DNA of 64,000 nucleotides. Origin: Gaiellasilicea sp963761905 (GTDB taxonomy: Bacteria; Actinomycetota; Thermoleophilia; Gaiellales; Gaiellaceae). The stretch is taken from positions 248,001-312,000 of the forward strand of contig CAVXIQ010000006.1 in NCBI GenBank assembly GCA_963761905.1, written 5' to 3'. This document shows positions 33,473 to 41,833 of this stretch, piece by piece; within the stretch, counting starts at the first letter, position 1; each line of letters begins with the position of its first letter. The notes below the pieces were generated by a model. That model saw nothing but the letters and a program-made list of their open reading frames with translations, did no database searches and was not told the origin of the DNA. The position numbers and the translations under genes are program-made.

Positions 33473-34963
33473 ATGAACGACGCCCTCGCCGAGCTGAAGC
33501 TGCGCCTCGCGGAGATCCACGATCTCGAGCGGACGCTCGGCGTGCTGGGCTGGGATCAGCGGACGACGATGCCGGCGAAGGGCGCGCCGGCCCGCGCGGA
33601 GGCACTCGCGACGCTCGGCGGGATCGTCCACGAGCGCTTCGTCTCCGACGAGGTCGGGCGGCTGCTCGAGCGCGCCGAGCCGCTCGCGGCGCAACTCGAC
33701 TACGACTCGGACGACGCGAGCCTGCTCCGGGTCGTGCGGCGCGACTGGGACAAGGCGCGGCGCGTGCCGGCCGAGCTCGCGGCGGCCTGGCTCCGCGAGA
33801 GCTCGAAGGCGCAGGCGGCCTGGCTGGAGGCGCGGGCGGCCTCCGATTTCACGGTCTTCCTGCCCGCGTTTCGGCGCGTCCACGAGGTCGCGCTCCGCTG
33901 GGCCGAGTGCCAGGAGGCGGGCGACTCGCCCTACGACGCCTTCCTCGACGAGTACGAGCCGGGGATGACGACGGCCGAGGTTCGAGCGGTCTTCGACGTG
34001 CTCCGTCCGGAGCTGACGGCGATCGTGCGCGAAGCCGGCGAGCCCGCCGACGACTCGTTCCTGGACGGCGACTACCCCGTCGCGACCCAGCAGGAGTTCC
34101 TCGAGGAGGTGCTGACGCGGTTCGGCTTCGAGGAGGGCGCCTGGCGGCTCGATCCGACCGTGCATCCGTTCGCCACGTCGTTCTCGCGCACCGACATCCG
34201 GATGACGACGCGCTACCGGCCGGACAACGTGCGCGCGATCTGGGCGGCGATGCACGAGGGCGGGCACGGGCTCACCTACCAGGGCCTCGATCCCGCGCTC
34301 GAGCGGACGGCGCTCGCGGGTAGCCCGTCGCTCGGGCTCGGCGAGTCGCAGAGCCGGCTCTGGGAGAACCTCGTCGGGCGTTCGCTGCCCTTCTGGCGGC
34401 GCTTCCTGCCCGAGCTGCAGAGGCGGTTTCCGGCGCTCGAGGCGGTCGACCTGGAGACGTTCCACCGCGGGATCAACCGCGTCGCACCGGGTCTGATCCG
34501 GGTGGACGCCGACGAGGTGACGTACTCGCTCCACATCATCCTCCGCTTCGAGCTCGAGCAGCGGCTGGTGGAGGGCTCGCTGGCGCTGGAGGAGCTGCCG
34601 GAGGCGTGGAACGCCGGCATGCTCGATCTGCTGGGCGTCGAGGTGCCCGACGACACGCGCGGCGTCCTCCAGGACGTCCACTGGTCGCGCGCCGCCTACG
34701 GCTACTTCCCGACCTACGCGCTCGGGAACGCGATCTCGGTTCAGATCTGGCGGCATGTCGAGCGCGCGATTCCCGATCTCGAATCGCAGCTCGAGGCGGG
34801 CGAGTTCGGCGAGCTCTACGGCTGGCTGCGCGATCGGCTCTACCGCCACGGCCGCAAGTTCACGCCGCTCGAGACGCTCGAGCGCGCGATCGGCGAGACC
34901 GCGATCGACCCGACGCCGTACCTCGCCTACCTCCGAGCGAAGGTCGCCGCGGCCGCCACCTGA
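33473..34963 (+). CDS. Carboxypeptidase Taq (M32 metallocarboxypeptidase)
   Basis: 496-residue M32 enzyme that removes C-terminal residues. The HExxH motif is at about residue 262 (AAMHEGGHGLTYQG), with the third ligand Glu in GLGESQSRLWEN. Other family blocks: LGWDQRTTMPAKGA, IRMTTRYRPDNV, YSLHIILRFELEQRLVEG and DVHWSRAAYGYFPTYALGN. Leaderless-type start. Divergent from another peptidase. Confidence 0.95.
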   Translation: MNDALAELKLRLAEIHDLERTLGVLGWDQRTTMPAKGAPARAEALATLGGIVHERFVSDEVGRLLERAEPLAAQLDYDSDDASLLRVVRRDWDKARRVPAELAAAWLRESSKAQAAWLEARAASDFTVFLPAFRRVHEVALRWAECQEAGDSPYDAFLDEYEPGMTTAEVRAVFDVLRPELTAIVREAGEPADDSFLDGDYPVATQQEFLEEVLTRFGFEEGAWRLDPTVHPFATSFSRTDIRMTTRYRPDNVRAIWAAMHEGGHGLTYQGLDPALERTALAGSPSLGLGESQSRLWENLVGRSLPFWRRFLPELQRRFPALEAVDLETFHRGINRVAPGLIRVDADEVTYSLHIILRFELEQRLVEGSLALEELPEAWNAGMLDLLGVEVPDDTRGVLQDVHWSRAAYGYFPTYALGNAISVQIWRHVERAIPDLESQLEAGEFGELYGWLRDRLYRHGRKFTPLETLERAIGETAIDPTPYLAYLRAKVAAAAT

Positions 34964-34996
34964 GCCGTCCTTGGTGTCCGTAGACTCAGGAGCCTG

Positions 34997-36148
34997 ATGG
35001 AGGACGCGCTCGCCCGCTCGCAATCGCTCCTCGAGAGCTTCGAGGAGGTCGTGCGCGCGGAGCGGCCGGACGGCGTCGAGATCTTCGACGCGCACGTCCA
35101 TCTCGGCACCGACATCGACGGGATGACCGGCGACCTCGACGGCCTCCTGCGGATCCAGGAGCGCGCGGGAATCACGCGCTCGTTCATGTTCTGCCTGGAC
35201 GAGCCCGACCGCCATCCGGGATTTCGCGCCCCGAACGACCGGACGCTCGACTTCGCGGCCCGCTCCGACGGCGCCCTCGTCCCGTTCGTCCGCCTCGACC
35301 TCTCCGAGAGCCCGATCGAGGAGGCGACGCGCTGCCTCGACCTCGGCGCCCGCGGGATCAAGCTCCACCCGCGGGCCCAGAAGTTCCTGCTCGACGACGA
35401 CCGGCTGGCGCCCGTCTTCGAGCTGGCCGCCGACCGCAAGGTGCCGATCCTGATCCACGGCGGCCGCGGGCTGCCACCGATCGCGGACGCGCTCGCGCGC
35501 CTGATGGACACCTACGAGCCGCAGCTGATCATCGCGCACGCCGGGATCGCCGACCTCGCGGCGCTCGCTCGCCACTTCTGCGGCCGGCCGGGCGTCTTCT
35601 TCGACACCTCGGTCTGGAGCCCGCTCGACATCCTCGACCTCTTCCGCCTCGTCGCGCCCGAGCAGGTGCTCTACGCCTCCGACTACCCCTACGGTCGCCA
35701 GCCGGCCTCGCTCCTGCTCTCGATCCGCACGGCGCGGATGGCCGGGCTCGACGACGGCCAGCTTCGGGCGATGCTCGGCGGCAGCGCGACGCGGATCGCC
35801 AATGCCGAAGAAGCGCTGCCGCTGACGGCTCCGTGCGGCCCGGCCGAGATCACCGCCCCGATCACGTTCGCGCGCATCCACCAGTACCTCTCCATGGCCA
35901 CACCGCTCCTGTGGATGCGCCAGGCGGACACGATCGGCGTTCTCGGCCTCGCGCTGAACGCGTGCGACGAGCGCTCGAACGGCTATCGCGAGCAGACCGA
36001 CCAGATCCGCGAGCTCCTCCTCGTGGCGCGCGACCTCTGGCGGGTGATGCCCGAGACGCGGGAGGACGACGAGGCGCAGACCGCCCGCACCGCCTTCCGC
36101 CTGATGCATCTCGCGAACGTGTTGGCGGTGACCTCGGCTGGCAGATAA
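34997..36148 (+). CDS. Amidohydrolase family protein (TIM-barrel, amidohydro_2)
   Basis: 383 residues. Metal motif in EIFDAHVHLGTDI, then GIKLHPRAQKF, PILIHGGRG, LIIAHAGIADLAAL and YASDYPYGR. The last 100 residues are an extra helical part. Such proteins hydrolyse or decarboxylate small aromatic or lactone substrates. Located just before a molybdenum hydroxylase and overlapping the likely start of its Fe-S subunit by 11 bp, so it probably belongs to the same catabolic pathway. Start ATG has CAGGAG 5 bp upstream. Confidence 0.82.
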   Translation: MEDALARSQSLLESFEEVVRAERPDGVEIFDAHVHLGTDIDGMTGDLDGLLRIQERAGITRSFMFCLDEPDRHPGFRAPNDRTLDFAARSDGALVPFVRLDLSESPIEEATRCLDLGARGIKLHPRAQKFLLDDDRLAPVFELAADRKVPILIHGGRGLPPIADALARLMDTYEPQLIIAHAGIADLAALARHFCGRPGVFFDTSVWSPLDILDLFRLVAPEQVLYASDYPYGRQPASLLLSIRTARMAGLDDGQLRAMLGGSATRIANAEEALPLTAPCGPAEITAPITFARIHQYLSMATPLLWMRQADTIGVLGLALNACDERSNGYREQTDQIRELLLVARDLWRVMPETREDDEAQTARTAFRLMHLANVLAVTSAGR

Positions 36149-36587
36149 CACGATCGGGCTGACGGTCAACGGTCACGCCTACGAGGTCGACCCGCCGGTG
36201 GGGCGCTCGCTCGCGGACGTGCTCCGGGACGATCTCGGGCTGACCGGAACGAAGGTCGCCTGCGACGAGGGTCACTGCGGCGCCTGCACCGTGCAGATCG
36301 CGGGTGTGCCCGTCCTCTCCTGCATCACCCTCGTCCACACGGTCGGCGAGCGCGAGGTGACGACGATCGAGGCCCTGCGCGAGCACCCGCTCGTGCACGC
36401 GTTCGTCCGGGCCGACGCCCTCCAGTGCGGCTTCTGCACGCCGGGGCAGATCGTCTCGGCGGCCGCGCTCGTCGAGGCCAATCCCGACCCGACGCGCGAG
36501 GAGATCCGGCACGGCATGGCGGGCAACCTCTGCCGCTGCGGCGCGTATTCGAACATCGAGGAGGCGATCGCCACGTGGCGCGACTGA
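36138..36587 (+). CDS. Molybdenum hydroxylase (2Fe-2S) small subunit (probable CTG start)
   Basis: Electron-transfer subunit of a xanthine-dehydrogenase-family enzyme, 149 residues. The plant-type cluster is CDEGHCGAC with a later Cys (VLSC); the second cluster is QCGFCTPGQI and NLCRCGAYSNI. In this frame no ATG, GTG or TTG precedes the first beta-strands; CTG at 36138 gives LADNTIGLTVNGHAYEVD, a natural N-terminus, whereas GTG 36198 would cut the ferredoxin fold. It overlaps the amidohydrolase end by 11 bp. Part of a Fe-S/Mo/FAD operon. Confidence 0.88.
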   Translation: MADNTIGLTVNGHAYEVDPPVGRSLADVLRDDLGLTGTKVACDEGHCGACTVQIAGVPVLSCITLVHTVGEREVTTIEALREHPLVHAFVRADALQCGFCTPGQIVSAAALVEANPDPTREEIRHGMAGNLCRCGAYSNIEEAIATWRD

Positions 36588-38830
36588 TTCGAACCGAGAA
36601 GGAGGTCGAGGGCCGCTACGAGGAGGTCTGGACCGTCGTCGAGGAGGACGCGCTCGACCAGTGGCCTGCCGGCCCGCTCGAGGTCGTCGGACGGCCGGCG
36701 CCCCGTCAGGACGGGCTCCAGCGCGCGCGGGGCGAGGCGCGTTACACCGCCGACGTGCGCCTGCCGGGGATGCTGCACACCGCGGTGCTGCGCAGCCCGC
36801 ACGCTTCCGCTCGCGTGCGCTCGATCGACCTCACCCCCGCGCTCGCGCTGCCTGGCGTCCACGCTGGCGTGTCCTGCGACGACGTCGACTTCCTCGCAGC
36901 TGTCGTCGGCTATCCCGGTGCCGCCGTGGCCGCCGTCGCCGCGGACACGATCGAGCAGGCGCGCACCGCCGTCGACGCGATCGACGTGGAGTGGGACGAG
37001 AACGAGCCGCTGCTCGACCCCGACGAGGCGGTTGCCCGCGGCCAGCTCGTCGAGGAGAAGAGCAGCTACGCGCGCGGCGACCTCGACGCCGGGCTCGCCG
37101 ATGCAGACGAGATCGTCGAGGCCGAGTACCGCACGCAGTCGGTCCTGCACAACTCGATGGAGACCCACCAGGCGGTGTGCCACTGGGAGGGCGAGACGCT
37201 CGTCGTCCACATCTCGACGCAGTACATCTGGGGCGTTCGCGAGACGCTCGCGGAGAAGCTCGGGCTTCGCCCCGACGACGTCCGCGTCGTCTGCGAGTTC
37301 ATGGGCGGCGGCTTCGGCTCGAAGAACGGCCCCGGCGACTACAGCCTGATCGCGGCCGAGCTCGCCCGCCAAACCGGCCGGCCGGTGCGCTGTGCGCTCA
37401 CGCGGCGCGAGGAGAACCTCGCCGCGGGCAACCGGAACGCGACGATCCAACGTCTGCGAATCGGAGCGCGCTCCGACGGCACGATCGTCGGGCTCGGCGG
37501 CGAGTTCGTGAACGCCGTCGGCTGGGACGGTTGGGTCGCCGGCACCGACGGCCCGATGCAGATGCTCTACGGCGTCCCGAACGTGGCGACGACTCTGCAC
37601 GGCGCCAAGCTGAATTCGGCCCCGATGGCCGCGTTTCGCGCGCCGGGGTTCGTCGAGGGGACGTTCGGGCTCGAGTGCCTGCTCGACGAGCTCGGCTCGA
37701 AGCTCGGGCTCGACCCGCTCGAGCTGCGGCGGCGGAACCACGCCGACCTGGACATGCTCAACGGGCGGCCCTTCTCCTCGAAGAGCCTGCTCGAGTGCTA
37801 CCGCCGGGCCGAGCCCCACTGGGAGCGGCGCCACGAGGTGCGCGCCCGCTCCGACGAGACGTGGAAGCACGGCGTCGGGCTCGCGAGCCAGATCTGGTAC
37901 GGCGGCGGCGGGCCTCCGTCGTACGCCTGGGTGCGCGTCGGCTCCGACGCGAGCGTGACCGTCGTCACGGCGATGCAGGACATCGGCACGGGCTCGCGCA
38001 CCGCGATGGCGCAGATCGCCGCGGAGGAGCTCGGCGTGCCGCTCGCGCAGGTGCGGGTCGAGCTCGGCGACTCCGCCCGAGGGCCGTTCGCGTCGGTCTC
38101 CGCCGGCTCCTCGACGATCCCCTCGATGGGCCCGGCCGTGCGCTCGGCCGCCGGCGACGCTCGCCGCCAGATCCTCGAGCTCGCGGCGCAGCGCTGGCAG
38201 AAGGAGCAGCGCACGCTCTCGCTGCAGGGCGGCCGGATCGTCTGCTCGGACGGCGGCGCCTGGCCGCTCGAGAGCCTGCTCGGGCTGCTCGAGGACGCGC
38301 AGATCCTCGGAACGGGCGCGCGCGGCCCGAATCCGACCGGGATGCGCGTGCTCACGTTCGGCGTGCAGGTGGCGGAGGTCGCAGTCGACGTCGGCACCGG
38401 CGAGGTGCGCGTCGGCCGGATCGCGGCGATCCACGACGTCGGCCGGATCGTCAACCCGCTCGGCGCTCGCAGCCAGGTCGAGGGCGGGATCGTCCAGGCT
38501 CTCGGTCACACGCTCTCCGAGCACCGGCTGCTCGACCCGCAGACCGGGATGGTCCTGACTCAGACGCTCGACGCCTACAAGCTCCCCACGATCGCCGACG
38601 TCCCCGAGATCGTCTGCGAGTTCATCGACGAGCCCGACTCCCACCTGACGAACCTCGGCTCGAAGGGCCTCGGCGAGCCGCCGATCATCCCCACAGCCGC
38701 CGCGATCGCGAACGCGATCCGCGACGCCACGGGAGCGGACGTCCGCTCGCTCCCGATCGACCGCGCCGAGATGCTGCGCGCACTCGACGCCGCGAGACGC
38801 AAGGAGACGGTTGCAGCTCCTTCGGCCTGA
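36575..38830 (+). CDS. Molybdenum hydroxylase large (molybdopterin-binding) subunit
   Basis: 751 residues. Catalytic subunit of the xanthine dehydrogenase family. Seen: the aldehyde-oxidase N-terminal domain (RARGEARYTADVRLPGM, RSPHASARV), the MPT-contact loops CEFMGGGFGSKNG and AFRAPGFVEGTF, and the active-site Glu region KGLGEPPIIPTAAA. GTG 36575 overlaps the Fe-S gene by 13 bp and starts LIRTEKEVEGRYEEVWT. The substrate cannot be named from the sequence; the Cys-rich FAD partner and the amidohydrolase suggest an aromatic or heterocyclic compound. Confidence 0.92.
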   Translation: MARLIRTEKEVEGRYEEVWTVVEEDALDQWPAGPLEVVGRPAPRQDGLQRARGEARYTADVRLPGMLHTAVLRSPHASARVRSIDLTPALALPGVHAGVSCDDVDFLAAVVGYPGAAVAAVAADTIEQARTAVDAIDVEWDENEPLLDPDEAVARGQLVEEKSSYARGDLDAGLADADEIVEAEYRTQSVLHNSMETHQAVCHWEGETLVVHISTQYIWGVRETLAEKLGLRPDDVRVVCEFMGGGFGSKNGPGDYSLIAAELARQTGRPVRCALTRREENLAAGNRNATIQRLRIGARSDGTIVGLGGEFVNAVGWDGWVAGTDGPMQMLYGVPNVATTLHGAKLNSAPMAAFRAPGFVEGTFGLECLLDELGSKLGLDPLELRRRNHADLDMLNGRPFSSKSLLECYRRAEPHWERRHEVRARSDETWKHGVGLASQIWYGGGGPPSYAWVRVGSDASVTVVTAMQDIGTGSRTAMAQIAAEELGVPLAQVRVELGDSARGPFASVSAGSSTIPSMGPAVRSAAGDARRQILELAAQRWQKEQRTLSLQGGRIVCSDGGAWPLESLLGLLEDAQILGTGARGPNPTGMRVLTFGVQVAEVAVDVGTGEVRVGRIAAIHDVGRIVNPLGARSQVEGGIVQALGHTLSEHRLLDPQTGMVLTQTLDAYKLPTIADVPEIVCEFIDEPDSHLTNLGSKGLGEPPIIPTAAAIANAIRDATGADVRSLPIDRAEMLRALDAARRKETVAAPSA

Positions 38831-39644
38831 GTCGGTCGAGGAGGCGGTCGCAGCGCTCGGGGAGGGAGCCGTCGCCCTCGGCGGCGGCACCGATCTCGTG
38901 CCGCTGCTTCGCGACGGGATCGTCGAGGCGGAGACGCTCGTCGAGCTTCGCGCCGCCGTCCCCACGGGCGTCGCCGGGCAGAGAATCGGCGCCGGCACCA
39001 CGCTCGCCGCCCTCGAGGCCGACCCGGAGATCCCAGCCGCGCTCCGCGAGGCCTGCCGGCTCGCCGCCTCGCCGCAGCTCCGGGCGATGGGCACGATCGG
39101 CGGAAACCTCCTCCAGGCGACCCGCTGCTGGTACTGGCGGCTCCAGTTTCCGTGCTACCTGCACGGCGGCGACACGTGTCACGCGAGGGAAGGTCAGCAC
39201 CGCGAGCACGCGATCTTCGGCAACGAGCGCTGCGCGTCGGGCCACCCCTCCGATCCCGCCGCGGCCTTGCTGGCGCTCGGCGCGAGCGTCCGGACGGATC
39301 GCCGCGAGCTCGCGCTTGCCGACCTCTACCGGCTCCCGAGCGACGACGACCGGAGCCTGACGACGCTCGAGCCGGGCGAGCTGATCCTCGAGCTCGACGT
39401 CCCGGTGGTCGAGTCGAGCGTCTACCTCAAGGCGATGGACAGGCAGCGCTGGGCGTTCGCGCTCGTCGGCGTCGCGGCGGCGCGCGTCGACGGCGAGACC
39501 CGAATCGCGCTGGCCGGGGTCGCGCCCGTGCCGTGGCTCCTCTCGTCGCCGGAGGAGCTCGAGCAGGCGACGCCGCTTCCCGGCACGGCGTACAAGGTGG
39601 AGATCGCGCGCGCGCTCCTCGAGCGTGCGCTCGCGCAGCTCTAG
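38811..39644 (+). CDS. Molybdenum hydroxylase FAD-binding subunit with four-cysteine loop
   Basis: 277 residues. FAD motifs are LGGGTDLVPLLRDG and MGTIGGNLLQ. Between them and the C-terminal domain is an insertion with four Cys: TRCWYW, FPCYLHGGDTC and ERCASGHPSDPA. In 4-hydroxybenzoyl-CoA reductase the same place holds a loop binding a [4Fe-4S] cluster; the spacing here fits such a loop, though an experiment is needed. TTG 38811 has AAGGAGACGG ahead. The gene overlaps the large subunit by 20 bp. Confidence 0.88.
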   Translation: MQLLRPESVEEAVAALGEGAVALGGGTDLVPLLRDGIVEAETLVELRAAVPTGVAGQRIGAGTTLAALEADPEIPAALREACRLAASPQLRAMGTIGGNLLQATRCWYWRLQFPCYLHGGDTCHAREGQHREHAIFGNERCASGHPSDPAAALLALGASVRTDRRELALADLYRLPSDDDRSLTTLEPGELILELDVPVVESSVYLKAMDRQRWAFALVGVAAARVDGETRIALAGVAPVPWLLSSPEELEQATPLPGTAYKVEIARALLERALAQL

Positions 39645-39648
39645 GACG

Positions 39649-39654
39649 TAAGCT
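39649..39654 (+). promoter_or_regulatory. -10 element, leaderless type, for the cyclophilin gene
   Basis: TAAGCT, 7 bp, ATG 39662. It suggests that the lipoprotein is expressed separately from the upstream hydroxylase operon. Confidence 0.45.
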
Positions 39655-39661
39655 CGCCCGG

Positions 39662-40369
39662 ATGAAGCTCGCCCGCGTCGGACTCCTCCTCGTGCTCGTC
39701 CTCGTGCTCGCCGCCTGTGGCGGCGGTGACGACGAGGCCTCGCCGACGACCGATGCGGCAACGACCGAAGCGCCGGCCGAGACGGAGACGCAAGCCGAGA
39801 CGACGACCGGCGGCGGGGAGAAGTGCGAGACGGTCGACGCGCCGGAGCCGAAGCCGGACGGAGGCGCTGAGGCGCCCGAGTCGAAGCTCGACGCCGGCAC
39901 CACCTACAGCCTCGTCGTCGAGACGAACTGCGGCTCCTTCACGATCCAGCTCGACCAGGAAACCGCGCCGAACACGAGCGCCTCGCTCGTCGCGCTCGCC
40001 CGCGACGGCTTCTTCAACGACGTCATCTTCCACCGCGTCGTTCCCGGGTTCGTGATCCAGGGCGGCGATCCCACCGGAACCGGCACGGGCGGGCCCGGGT
40101 ACAAGACGGTCGACGTGCCGCCGCAGGATGCGGCGTACATCCAGGGCGTCGTGGCGATGGCGAAGAGCGGGGACGAGCCGCCCGGCACCTCCGGCAGTCA
40201 GTTCTTCGTCGTCACGGGCGCGGACGCCGCCCTGCCGCCGGAGTACGCAGTCGTCGGCACGGTCAGCGACGGGCTCGACACGGTCCTGAGGATCGATGCG
40301 CTCGGCACGGGCGACGGTCCGCCGTCGACTCCCGTCGTGATCGAGAAGGTCACGGTCGAGGAGAGCTAG
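39662..40369 (+). CDS. Lipoprotein peptidyl-prolyl cis-trans isomerase (cyclophilin type)
   Basis: 235 residues. Lipoprotein signal with lipobox LAAC (MKLARVGLLLVLVLVLAAC), a Thr/Glu/Ala-rich linker, then a cyclophilin domain: DVIFHRVVPGFVIQGGDPTG, GVVAMAKSG, GSQFFVVTGADAALPPEYAV. The active-site Arg (FHRV) and Gln (FVIQGG) are present. Acts on prolyl bonds of exported proteins at the outer face of the membrane. Confidence 0.93.
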   Translation: MKLARVGLLLVLVLVLAACGGGDDEASPTTDAATTEAPAETETQAETTTGGGEKCETVDAPEPKPDGGAEAPESKLDAGTTYSLVVETNCGSFTIQLDQETAPNTSASLVALARDGFFNDVIFHRVVPGFVIQGGDPTGTGTGGPGYKTVDVPPQDAAYIQGVVAMAKSGDEPPGTSGSQFFVVTGADAALPPEYAVVGTVSDGLDTVLRIDALGTGDGPPSTPVVIEKVTVEES

Positions 40370-40371
40370 CA

Positions 40372-40887
40372 ATGCCGGCGCTCGCCGCGGTGATCCTGGC
40401 CGCCGGCGCCGCCACTCGCTTCGGCGCCCCGAAGCAGGCGCTGCTCCTCCCCGCCGTCCTCGAGCGGGTGAGAGCCGCCGGACTCGCGGAGCTCGTGGTC
40501 GTGCTCGGCGCGTACGAGCTCGATTCGGACGCGCCGACCATCCAGTGCCGGGACTGGGAGCTCGGACCGGGAGCATCGCTGCGCTGTGGGCTGCGGGCGC
40601 TCGGCGAGACCGTCGAGGCGGCGATCGTCGTCCTCGCGGACGGCCCCGAGCTCGCGCCCGCCGCGATCTCCAGGGTCGTCGAGGCCTGGCGAGCGAGCGC
40701 CGCGCCGCTCGTCGCAGCGAGCTACGGCGGTGTCCGCGGCCATCCACTCCTCGTGGCGCGGTCGGAATGGATGGGCATTCCCGACGAGGGCCTGCGCGGG
40801 CGCGAGCCACTGCTCGTTCCGTGCGACGACCTGGGCTCGCCGGGCGACGTGGACGTCCCGTCCGACCTTCCGGAACGGCTCTCCTAG
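40372..40887 (+). CDS. MobA/MocA-like nucleotidyltransferase
   Basis: 171 residues. The NTP-binding signature LAAGAATRFGAPKQ is at residues 9-22, with DGPELAPAAI in place of the usual DQP metal-site motif and GVRGHPLLVARSEW later. It resembles molybdopterin cytidylyltransferases, which mature xanthine-dehydrogenase-family enzymes such as the one encoded at 36-39.6 kb. It begins 2 bp after the cyclophilin stop. Its end shares CTAG (40884-40887) with the convergent anti-sigma gene. Confidence 0.75.
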   Translation: MPALAAVILAAGAATRFGAPKQALLLPAVLERVRAAGLAELVVVLGAYELDSDAPTIQCRDWELGPGASLRCGLRALGETVEAAIVVLADGPELAPAAISRVVEAWRASAAPLVAASYGGVRGHPLLVARSEWMGIPDEGLRGREPLLVPCDDLGSPGDVDVPSDLPERLS

Positions 40888-41126
40888 ACCGCCGGTCGTT
40901 CGTCTCGCAGCGCGGCGAGCTTCTCGAGGAGGCCCGCCGGCATTCGCTCGCTCGCGGAGACGCGGATGTAGCGCCGAAGCTCCTCTTCGAAGCGGTACCT
41001 GCGCCGACAGTAGTCGCAGCCGTCGAGGTGTCCCTCGGCCACGACGACCTCGTCCGGCGCCAGATCGCGGTCGAGGTAGCCCTGCAGCAGCTCCTCGCAT
41101 CTCTCGCAACCGGGGTCGTGGGTCAT
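40884..41126 (-). CDS. Zinc-binding anti-sigma factor (RsrA-like, mycothiol-system type)
   Basis: 80 residues. Short ZAS protein: GCERCEELL at the N-terminus and the H-x3-C-x2-C motif GHLDGCDYCRRRYRFEEEL. In actinobacteria such proteins hold SigR/SigH inactive until disulphide stress oxidises the Cys. It lies 13 bp downstream of the sigma gene in the same operon, so they should be partners. Confidence 0.85.
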   Translation of the reverse strand: MTHDPGCERCEELLQGYLDRDLAPDEVVVAEGHLDGCDYCRRRYRFEEELRRYIRVSASERMPAGLLEKLAALRDERPAV

Positions 41127-41139
41127 GGAGTGTGCTCCG

Positions 41140-41721
41140 TCAAGCGAGTGACTCCTCGGCGAGCTTCTGCTTCAGGATACGCCTGCCGCGGTGGAGCCGC
41201 GACATCACGGTGCCCATCGGGACGTCGAGGATCTGGGCGGCGTCGGCGTAGCTGAACTCGCCGATGTCGACGAGGACGACGACATCGCGAAAGTCGTGCG
41301 GGAGCTCGGAGAGGGCGCCCACGACGTTGTCCTGCGAGAGCTTCTCGACGACGCGTTCCTGGTCGAGCGCCTGCTCGCCCTCGGCCGCAGCGAGCTTGTT
41401 GGCGAGGAAGTAGTCGCCCTCCTCGAGCGGCTGCTGGTCGGGCGTCCGCTGGAGCTTGCGCCCGCGGTCGAGATTCAGGTTCGTCAGGATCCGGAAGAGC
41501 CAGGCGCGCATGTTCGTGCCCGGGGTGTAGGAGCTCCAGCTCCGGAACGCTCTGACGTACGTCTCCTGCACGAGCTCTTCGGCCTCCTCACGTGTGCCGA
41601 CGAGTCGGCGCGCCACCCGATAGACCTGGTCGGCGAGCTCGAGCGCCTCCTCCTCGAACCGCACCCGCCCGAGGGCTTCGGCAGCGATTCGACGCGCATC
41701 GGCTGCCTCGGTCTCGCTCAC
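41140..41721 (-). CDS. ECF RNA polymerase sigma factor (SigR/SigH-like)
   Basis: 193 residues. Region 2 (ADQVYRVARRLVGTREEAEE, LVQETYVRAFRSWSSYTPGT, NMRAWLFRILTNL) and region 4 (LPHDFRDVVVLVDIGEFSYA, DAAQILDVPMGTVMSRLHRG) are intact. The N-terminus and the adjacent ZAS anti-sigma factor place it with the thiol-oxidative-stress group. GTG 41721 has TAGGGT 6 bp upstream. Its likely regulon would include thiol and redox genes; several are in the window but no SigR box was identified. Confidence 0.88.
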   Translation of the reverse strand: MSETEAADARRIAAEALGRVRFEEEALELADQVYRVARRLVGTREEAEELVQETYVRAFRSWSSYTPGTNMRAWLFRILTNLNLDRGRKLQRTPDQQPLEEGDYFLANKLAAAEGEQALDQERVVEKLSQDNVVGALSELPHDFRDVVVLVDIGEFSYADAAQILDVPMGTVMSRLHRGRRILKQKLAEESLA

Positions 41722-41727
41722 CGGGCC

Positions 41728-41733
41728 ACCCTA
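41728..41733 (-). promoter_or_regulatory. -10 element, leaderless type, for the sigma factor gene
   Basis: TAGGGT on the minus strand, 6 bp before GTG 41721. Confidence 0.5.
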
Positions 41734-41833
41734 GCAATCGGTCTGAGCAGTCAAAACGAGCGGTTCGGGTGGGCTATTCCCGGTTCGAGACGGGGCTGCC
41801 CGGGTACACCGGCCGCAATCGAGAGGAGGCGGA

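Noticed and set aside
33452..36169. A 905-codon open frame antisense to the M32 and amidohydrolase genes
   Set aside because: Same reasons; both sense genes are recognised with catalytic residues.
36272..39094. A 940-codon open frame antisense to the molybdenum hydroxylase genes
   Set aside because: Composition is Arg/Ala/Asp-rich without domains; such frames arise opposite GC-rich codons. The sense genes have clear motifs.
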